Assembly: GCA_051000395.1 (NCBI GenBank)
Contig: JBPCOI010000078.1
Span: 1-64,000, forward strand
Source of the DNA: JBPCOI01 sp051000395
GTDB lineage: Bacteria; Actinomycetota; Actinomycetes; Mycobacteriales; Jatrophihabitantaceae
Length of the DNA stretch: 64,000 nt
Reading direction: 5' to 3'
Shown here: piece after piece, positions 58,264 to 64,000 of the stretch
How positions within the stretch are numbered: the first letter of the stretch is position 1
How the letters are laid out: each line of letters starts with the position of its first letter
Translations under genes and position numbers: made by a program
The notes under the pieces: generated by a model
What the model saw: the letters and a program-made list of their open reading frames with translations, nothing else
What the model was told of the DNA's origin: nothing
The model's database searches: none

Positions 58264-60534
58264 GTGGCGCTTCAGGCGATGGCCGATGCGGCGGTGCACG
58301 CACCCGTGGCGTCCGGCGTGTTCGTGGACTGGAACTGGCACTTTCCCGGTGTGCTGCGCCTGGTCCTCGCCCTCGCGATGCTGGTGGTGACGGTGGCGCT
58401 CGCCGGCCGGCGGATCGCCTGGCTGAGCAAGCTGATCCGTTCGGGCAAGCCCGCGCGCGGACGCACCGATCAGTTGCCGGAGCGGCTGAAGGCCCAGCTC
58501 GTCGAGGTCTTCGGGCAACGGCGCCTGCTGAAGTGGAGCGCGCCGGGCATCGCGCACTTCTTCACCTTCTGGGGTTTCCTCGTCCTCGGCATCACGATCG
58601 TGGAGGCCTACGGCGCGCTCGTGCTCAGCCGCGACTTCGCCTTCCCGCTGTTCGGGCACGGGCAGTGGCTGGGTTTCCTCGAAGACTTCTTCGCCGTCGC
58701 GGTGCTGCTCGCGATCATCTGGTTCGCGATCAACCGGCTGCGCTACGCGCCCGAGCGCAAGCAGCGGGCCAGCCGTTTCTACGGCTCGCACAACGGTCCG
58801 GCCTGGGTGATCCTCGGGATGATCTTCCTGGTGATCGCGACGCTGCTGCTCTACCGCGGCGCGCAGTACAACACCGGCCACTTCCCGTTCGGCAAGTCCG
58901 CCTGGCCGTTCGCGTCCTGGCTCGTCGCACACGCGCTCGGCAGCGGCGCGTACAACCAGGGCGTCGAGACGTTCTTCCTGCTGGCGCAGATGGCCGTCAT
59001 CTTCGGATTCACCGTCATCGTCGTCTACTCCAAGCACCTGCACATCGCGACGGCGCCGCTGAACGTGCTGACCAAGCGCGAACCCGACGCGCTGCGCGAA
59101 CTGCTACCGGTCACCGACGCCGAGGGCGAGCCGATCGACTGCGCCGACGTCGAGAACTTGTCGGAGGACACCGTCTTCGGCAGGGGCAAGATCGAGGACT
59201 TCAGCTGGAAGGGCTATCTCGACTTCGCGACCTGCACCGAGTGCGGACGCTGCCAGTCGCAGTGCCCGGCGTGGAACACCGACAAGCCGCTGTCGCCGAA
59301 ACTCGTGATCATGGACCTCCGCGATCACCTGTTCGCGAAGGCGCCGTACCTGCTCGGGAGCACGAGCGTTCCCGAAGGCGCCGACGCGACCTTCGACGTT
59401 GCGGCCGAGCACGGCCAGCACGTCCCCGAGGCCGGCTACCCGCGCGTCGAGGGCTCGAGTGTCGAGCAGGCACTGCGCCCGCTCGTCGGAGACCTGGCCT
59501 CCGGCGGCGTCATCGACCCGGACGTGCTGTGGTCGTGCACCACCTGCGGCGCGTGCGTCGAGCAGTGCCCCGTCGACATCGAGCACATCGACCACATTGT
59601 CGACATGCGCCGCTACCAGGTCCTGATCGAGTCGGCGTTCCCGTCCGAGGCCGGCGTGATGCTGCGCAACCTGGAGAACAAGGGCAATCCCTGGGGCTTG
59701 CCCGACAAGGGTCGCGAGGAGTGGCTGGACGGCCTGGGCTTCGAGGTCCGTCGCGCCCAGCCCGGGACGAAGCTCGACGCCGAGGTCGAGTACCTGTTCT
59801 GGGTCGGCTGCGCAGGCGCGCTGGGGGACCGGTCCAAGAAGGTGACGCGCGCGTTCGCCGAACTGCTGCACGTGGCCGGCGTCGAGTTCGCCGTGCTGGG
59901 CGCGGGCGAGACCTGCACCGGTGACCCGGCCCGGCGCCTGGGCAACGAGTTCCTGTTCCAGATGCTGGGAATGCAGAACGTCGAGACGTTGAACTCGATC
60001 ACACGCGCCGAACCGTTGAAGATCGTCGCGAGCTGTCCGCACTGCTTCAACACCCTCGCGAACGAATACCCGCAGCTCGGCGGACACTTCCAGGTCGTGC
60101 ACCACACCCAGTTGCTGGCGCGCCTCGTCGCCGAGGGACGGCTGACGCCGGTCGAACCGGTGGACAAGAGCGTCACCTACCACGATCCGTGCTACCTGGG
60201 CCGGCACAACAAGGTCTACACACCGCCGCGCGACGTGCTGGCCGCGATCCCGGAGCTGAAGTCGCAGGAGATGCACCGCTGCAAGGAACGCGGCTTCTGC
60301 TGCGGGGCCGGCGGGGCCCGCTTCTGGATGGAGGAGAAGATCGGCAAGCGGATCAACCGCGAGCGCACCGACGAGGCAATCGGACTCGATCCGGACCTGA
60401 TCTCCACGGCTTGCCCGTTCTGCATGGTGATGCTGTCCGACGCCGTCGCCGAGAAGAAGGGGGACGGCTCGGCTAAGGAACACGTGCAGGTGCTCGACGT
60501 CGCCCAGATCCTGCAGCAGTCCCTGCCCAGCTGA
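58264..60534 (+). CDS. membrane-bound HdrD-like iron-sulfur reductase
   Basis: This 756-residue protein has five membrane segments in the first 260 residues (NarI/cytochrome-b-like, FTFWGFLVLGITIVEAYGAL and others). Two 4Fe-4S ferredoxin clusters follow (CTECGRCQSQCPAW near 323-336; CTTCGACVEQCPVD near 424-437), then two CCG domains as in heterodisulfide reductase HdrD (DPCYLGRHNKVY; RGFCCGAGGARFWMEE). It corresponds to the iron-sulfur-binding reductase found in mycobacteria (Rv0338c type), thought to pass electrons between acyl-CoA dehydrogenases or ETF and menaquinone. GTG 58264 has GAGGAG eight bases upstream. Confidence 0.88.
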   Translation: MALQAMADAAVHAPVASGVFVDWNWHFPGVLRLVLALAMLVVTVALAGRRIAWLSKLIRSGKPARGRTDQLPERLKAQLVEVFGQRRLLKWSAPGIAHFFTFWGFLVLGITIVEAYGALVLSRDFAFPLFGHGQWLGFLEDFFAVAVLLAIIWFAINRLRYAPERKQRASRFYGSHNGPAWVILGMIFLVIATLLLYRGAQYNTGHFPFGKSAWPFASWLVAHALGSGAYNQGVETFFLLAQMAVIFGFTVIVVYSKHLHIATAPLNVLTKREPDALRELLPVTDAEGEPIDCADVENLSEDTVFGRGKIEDFSWKGYLDFATCTECGRCQSQCPAWNTDKPLSPKLVIMDLRDHLFAKAPYLLGSTSVPEGADATFDVAAEHGQHVPEAGYPRVEGSSVEQALRPLVGDLASGGVIDPDVLWSCTTCGACVEQCPVDIEHIDHIVDMRRYQVLIESAFPSEAGVMLRNLENKGNPWGLPDKGREEWLDGLGFEVRRAQPGTKLDAEVEYLFWVGCAGALGDRSKKVTRAFAELLHVAGVEFAVLGAGETCTGDPARRLGNEFLFQMLGMQNVETLNSITRAEPLKIVASCPHCFNTLANEYPQLGGHFQVVHHTQLLARLVAEGRLTPVEPVDKSVTYHDPCYLGRHNKVYTPPRDVLAAIPELKSQEMHRCKERGFCCGAGGARFWMEEKIGKRINRERTDEAIGLDPDLISTACPFCMVMLSDAVAEKKGDGSAKEHVQVLDVAQILQQSLPS

Positions 60535-60570
60535 CGCTGCCCGTGATCGATGGACCTAGCCGCACCGCGC

Positions 60571-60585
60571 CTCAGCGGGGCTGAG
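60571..60585 (+). terminator. short hairpin after the iron-sulfur reductase gene
   Basis: CTCAGC (60571-60576) pairs with GCTGAG (60580-60585) around a 3-base loop, 37 bases after the stop codon. No T-tract follows. Confidence 0.4.
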
Positions 60586-60625
60586 AGCGGTCTGCGCCAA
60601 CAGGTCGGCTGCTGCTACCGGCCAG

Positions 60626-60631
60626 TACCCT
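60626..60631 (+). promoter_or_regulatory. -10 box TACCCT, leaderless start of the penicillin-binding protein gene
   Basis: TACCCT ends seven bases before GTG 60639, and there is no Shine-Dalgarno sequence between them. Confidence 0.45.
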
Positions 60632-60638
60632 TACGCGG

Positions 60639-62969
60639 GTGAGCACAGCGAGGCCGTCGCCCAGCAGCGGCAACCGCAGCGGCAGCAACGGCGGCAGCGG
60701 AGCGAACGGCACGGACGGCGCGGACGGCGCCGGCCTGCGGGCGCGGCTCCGGCGCCGCCGGGCGGCCAAGAAGCGCCGTATCGCCACGATGTCGCGCGGG
60801 CGCCGGCTGCTGCGGCGCTTCGCGGTGGCCGGGACGTGGCTGCTGGCGATGTTCACCGCGCTGCTCGTCGCGCTCGTGGTGCTGTTCTACACGCTCAGCA
60901 ATGTGCCGCGCCCGGAGAGCCTGCCGCTGCCGCAGGTCGCCACGATCGAGTACGCGGACGGCTCGACGATGGCCAAGATCGGCACCGTGAACCGCACCAC
61001 GGTCACGCTGGACCAGGTGCCCGAGCAGGTGCGCTGGGACGTGCTCGCTGCCGAGGACCGCAACTTCTACAGCGAGCCCGGCGTGTCGATCAGGGGCACG
61101 CTGCGCGCGGCGCTCGCCGACGTCACCGGCGGCGACACCCAGGGCGGCTCGGGCATCACCCAGCAGTACGCGAAGAACGCCTACCTCAGCGACTCGCGCA
61201 CCCTGTCGCGCAAGCTCAAGGAGCTCATGATCGCGGTGAAGCTCTCGCGCGAGTACTCCAAGAACGAGATCCTCGGCTTCTACCTGAACACCGTCTACTT
61301 CGGCCGCGGCGCGTACGGCATCCAGGCCGCCGCGCAGACCTACTTCGGCAAGGATGTCGGGAAGCTGGACGTCGCGCAGGGCGCCGTGCTGGCCGCCCTG
61401 CTGCGGGCACCGAGTTACTACGACCCGGCGAACAACCCCGCCGAGGCCAGGGCCCGGTGGAAGTACGTCCTGGACGGCATGGTGGCCACCCACCACCTCC
61501 CCGCGGCGCAGGAAGCGGCGCTGAGCTACCCGAAGGTCGCGCCCCCGAACGATGCGCAGCTCGGCGCGAGCGGCCCGACGGCGTTGATCGTGCACCAGGT
61601 GATCGACGAGCTCGAGGCGCACGGCATCAGCGCCGCGGAGATCAACACGCGTGGCCTGACGGTCCGCACGACCATCGACCGCACCGCGCAGGCTGACGCG
61701 CAGAAGGCGATCACGCAGACGTTCTCGAACCTGACTAGCCAGCAACGCAACTTCAAGAACGCGCTGGTCGCGATCAGCCCGGGCTCGGGCGCGGTGCTGG
61801 CCTACTACGGCGGCCCGAACGCCAAGGGATACAACGGCAAGATCGACAACTTCGACTACGCCGGTATCGGCACCCGTCCACCCGGCTCGTCGTTCAAGCC
61901 GTACACGCTGGCCACCGTGCTCACCCAGACGGTGGACAAGACCAGGGGCAAGCAGCGGTTGACGATCAGCAGCTACGTGGACGGAAGTTTCTGCGTGACG
62001 ATCGAGGGGCGCCGGATCTGCAACGATCCGGGAGACAGCGGTGTGAGCAGCTCGTCGGTCTCGATCCGCGCCGCGATGAAGTACTCGCTGAACACGACCT
62101 TCGACCAACTCGCCGTGCAGGCCGGACCGGACAACGTGGCCGCCACGGCGCACGCGGCCGGAATCCCGAAGACCGACCCGAACGGCAACCCGCTGCTCGT
62201 GGACCGCAACGGGCACACCGGCTTCGACATCGGCATCGGCGGCTACCCGGTGACACCACTCGACCAGGCCGTCGGCTTCGCCACCTTCGCCAACAACGGG
62301 ATCCGCAACGGCGCCTACTTCGTCACGACGGTGACCGACGCCTCTGGTGCGACGGTGTACCAGCACAAGTCGGCCGGCACTCGCACAATCGATCTGAAGG
62401 TGGCCAACGACGTCACGCTCTCGCTGGAGCCGATCGCCGCGTACTCCAACGACCCCCTCTCGGGCGGCCGCGTGTCCGCGGCCAAGACGGGAACCGAGGG
62501 AATCACCCACGGCCCGGACACCGGACAGAACAGCGACGCCTGGATGGTGGGGTACACGCCGCGGGTCAGCGTGGCGGTCTGGGCCGGCAGCGGCGACTCG
62601 ACCCATGCGATCTACAACGGCTCCGGCGGTCAGGAATACGGCGCCGACCTGCCCGGCAAGACCTGGGCGATGTTCATGGACACCTACCTGTCCGGCACGC
62701 CGGAGTTGCCGATGGCCACGACGCAGCTGGTGACGGGCGGGATCAACACCGCCCGCGTCCCGACGTACACGCCCTCGCCGTCGCCCACGCCGTCGACGTC
62801 CCAGAAGCCGTCGCCGACGTTCACCATCAAGACCACGTTCTCCTCGGCGCCGCCACCGCCGCCGAGCACGAGTTCCAGCGCGCCCGTGCCGCCCCCGCCG
62901 CCGCCGACCACCCCGTCGCCGCCGCCCACGACGTGCACGCCGTCGCTGCTCGGACCGCCCTGCCCGTAG
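60639..62969 (+). CDS. bifunctional class A penicillin-binding protein (PonA type)
   Basis: This 776-residue peptidoglycan synthase has a cytoplasmic basic N-terminus (to about 65), one membrane helix (about 67-90), a GT51 glycosyltransferase (AAEDRNFYSEPGVSIRGTLRA, GGSGITQQYAKNAYL, NEILGFYLNTVYFGRGAYGIQAAA) and a transpeptidase with SSFK (417-420), SLN (483-485) and KTG (616-618). A Pro/Ser/Thr-rich extracellular tail (about 700-776) resembles that of mycobacterial PonA1. The GTG start is supported by the TACCCT box seven bases upstream. The following GT87-type gene repeats the ponA1-Rv0051 order of Mycobacterium tuberculosis. Confidence 0.93.
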   Translation: MSTARPSPSSGNRSGSNGGSGANGTDGADGAGLRARLRRRRAAKKRRIATMSRGRRLLRRFAVAGTWLLAMFTALLVALVVLFYTLSNVPRPESLPLPQVATIEYADGSTMAKIGTVNRTTVTLDQVPEQVRWDVLAAEDRNFYSEPGVSIRGTLRAALADVTGGDTQGGSGITQQYAKNAYLSDSRTLSRKLKELMIAVKLSREYSKNEILGFYLNTVYFGRGAYGIQAAAQTYFGKDVGKLDVAQGAVLAALLRAPSYYDPANNPAEARARWKYVLDGMVATHHLPAAQEAALSYPKVAPPNDAQLGASGPTALIVHQVIDELEAHGISAAEINTRGLTVRTTIDRTAQADAQKAITQTFSNLTSQQRNFKNALVAISPGSGAVLAYYGGPNAKGYNGKIDNFDYAGIGTRPPGSSFKPYTLATVLTQTVDKTRGKQRLTISSYVDGSFCVTIEGRRICNDPGDSGVSSSSVSIRAAMKYSLNTTFDQLAVQAGPDNVAATAHAAGIPKTDPNGNPLLVDRNGHTGFDIGIGGYPVTPLDQAVGFATFANNGIRNGAYFVTTVTDASGATVYQHKSAGTRTIDLKVANDVTLSLEPIAAYSNDPLSGGRVSAAKTGTEGITHGPDTGQNSDAWMVGYTPRVSVAVWAGSGDSTHAIYNGSGGQEYGADLPGKTWAMFMDTYLSGTPELPMATTQLVTGGINTARVPTYTPSPSPTPSTSQKPSPTFTIKTTFSSAPPPPPSTSSSAPVPPPPPPTTPSPPPTTCTPSLLGPPCP

Positions 62970-62994
62970 CGCCGTCCGCCGGGCGCCGGCGTGC

Positions 62995-63000
62995 CAGGAT
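62995..63000 (+). promoter_or_regulatory. -10-like box CAGGAT before the GT87-type gene
   Basis: CAGGAT ends six bases before GTG 63007, the same spacing as the TAGGAT boxes elsewhere in the window. The first base deviates from the consensus. Confidence 0.35.
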
Positions 63001-63006
63001 GTCCGG

Positions 63007-64000
63007 GTGACGTCCCCGGCCGGGCCCAGCGGCGACCTCGACGTCCCCGCGCCGCCGAGCCACGTCGACCCCACGGTGGGCCGGGCGAGCCGGGCGATCG
63101 GCGGGAGCTGGGGACGCTACGCCGGCGTGTGGCCCGGCACGTGGTGGACGCCGGTGCGCATCCTGCTCGCGCTGACCAGCATCACTCTGCTGCTCGGGTT
63201 CGCGCAGAAGTCCCCGTGCGCGTCGGGCGACTGGACCGGCAACAAGCAATACACCCACATGTGCTATTCGGACATCGTCCCGCTCTGGAGCGACGAGCGC
63301 ATCGACGTCGGAGCCGTCCCGTACCGCGACACCGCGGTGGAGTACCCGGTGCTGACCGGGGGCTTCATGTGGCTGGCCGGCGATCTCACCCGCGCGGCCC
63401 ACGGCCTGGACTCCGGCTGGTCGGAGCTCGTCGTCTACGTCGCGATCACCTCGCTACTGCTCGCCGCGTGCGGACTGGTGGTGAGCGCGGGCACGGCCGG
63501 CGCGGCCGGCCGGCGTCCCTACGACGCGGCGATCTTCGCGCTGTCGCCGCTGCTCGTGTTCCACGCGTTCTCCAACTGGGACCTGTTCGCGATGGCGCTG
63601 ACCAGCGGTGCGCTGTGGGCGTGGGCCCGACGAAAACCGGTGCTGGCCGGGGCCCTGATCGGTCTCGGCACCGCCGCCAAGCTGTACCCGGTCTTCCTGC
63701 TCGTCGCGCTCGCCGTGCTCGCCTACCGCACCCGCCGCTACGCCCCCACGGTGTGGGCGGGCGCGTCGGCCGCGGCGGTGTGGGCGGCGGTCAACGTGCC
63801 GGTCGCGCTCGCCTACCCGCACGCCTGGTGGCAGTTCTACCGCTTCAGCGCCGACCGTTATACCGAGCGCAGCACGCTGTGGGCGATGGGCAAGACGATC
63901 GCGACGAGCGGCTTCAATTCCTCCGACAACACCTACTGGGTACCGCCCGGCGCGCTCGTCGCCCTCGCGCTCGTCGTCGCTCTGGCCGGCGTGGTCTGGC
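63007..64000 (+). CDS. GT87-type polyprenol-phosphate-sugar glycosyltransferase, partial
   Basis: This frame opens at GTG 63007 (VTSPAGPSGDLDVPAPPSHV) and stays open to the right edge, so at least 331 residues are present and the C-terminus is missing. Membrane segments start at about residue 45 (VRILLALTSITLLLGFA); the first extracytoplasmic loop contains YRDTAVEYPVLTGGFMWL, a motif typical of the DUF2029/GT87 family with its catalytic acidic residues. Further helices include LGTAAKLYPVFLLVALAVLAY, the K-x-Y-P motif of the family. Relatives transfer mannose or arabinose from polyprenyl phosphate to envelope glycans. Its position after ponA matches mycobacteria. Confidence 0.82.
   Translation, partial: MTSPAGPSGDLDVPAPPSHVDPTVGRASRAIGGSWGRYAGVWPGTWWTPVRILLALTSITLLLGFAQKSPCASGDWTGNKQYTHMCYSDIVPLWSDERIDVGAVPYRDTAVEYPVLTGGFMWLAGDLTRAAHGLDSGWSELVVYVAITSLLLAACGLVVSAGTAGAAGRRPYDAAIFALSPLLVFHAFSNWDLFAMALTSGALWAWARRKPVLAGALIGLGTAAKLYPVFLLVALAVLAYRTRRYAPTVWAGASAAAVWAAVNVPVALAYPHAWWQFYRFSADRYTERSTLWAMGKTIATSGFNSSDNTYWVPPGALVALALVVALAGVVW

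Overview
This window is chromosomal DNA from a high-GC Gram-positive actinobacterium. The evidence is roughly 70% GC, many GTG starts, pervasive ATGA/TGATG stop-start overlaps, the dnaK-grpE-dnaJ-hspR order with an HspR box, an LAxTG sortase-type protein, and a PonA-type penicillin-binding protein followed by a GT87-type membrane glycosyltransferase, as in mycobacteria. The trmH-like / pyrE / membrane protein / clpB neighbourhood also resembles the mycobacterial order. The genus cannot be fixed from sequence alone; a member of the Frankiales/Jatrophihabitans type is a guess. No tRNA, rRNA, IS element, prophage or CRISPR array was seen.

Layout. 0.1-7.6 kb: housekeeping and envelope genes (AAA ATPase, SpoU/TrmH methyltransferase, pyrE, short-chain dehydrogenase, small membrane proteins, a class-A beta-lactamase-fold serine hydrolase). 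7.7-17.8 kb: protein quality control (clpB; the dnaK-grpE-dnaJ-hspR operon on the minus strand with a HAIR operator and a perfect CRP-type palindrome upstream), with a split alpha/beta-hydrolase and a Tat-exported flavo-oxidase between them. 18.0-22.2 kb: large membrane protein, DUF4012 protein and an LAxTG surface protein.

22.5-53.8 kb is a large surface-polysaccharide locus of the Wzx/Wzy type. It encodes a membrane-bound 4,6-dehydratase (PglF/CapD type), a DegT aminotransferase, a sugar N-formyltransferase and a PIG-L deacetylase; the three UDP-N-acetyl-L-fucosamine enzymes (CapE and CapF together, CapG 20 kb away); a small phosphoglycosyl transferase; two GT4 glycosyltransferases; three sulfotransferases; a FkbM-like protein; a Wzc-like kinase and a Wzb-like phosphatase. 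The polymerase and flippase appear to be fused in one 961-residue protein. Around them lie exported proteins of unclear role: three paralogues of an apparently unnamed family, a Tat-exported tachylectin/N,N-dimethylformamidase-like protein, a PF04185 phosphoesterase and an SGNH-fold protein whose catalytic Ser and His are both Asp. The inferred product is a sulfated, N-formylated, FucNAc-containing polysaccharide, possibly with a three-sugar repeat.

53.8-57.5 kb: osmoprotectant ABC transporter operon on the minus strand. 57.6-64 kb: a coiled-coil protein, an HdrD-like iron-sulfur membrane reductase, a bifunctional penicillin-binding protein and a GT87-type protein running off the right edge.

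Cross-cutting signals: recurrent TAGGAT-N6-GTG sites that imply leaderless mRNAs, two micro-ORFs ending in ATGA overlaps, a palindromic element present both between genes and in frame inside grpE, and several terminator-like hairpins. All calls are made from reading the sequence; no database search was run.
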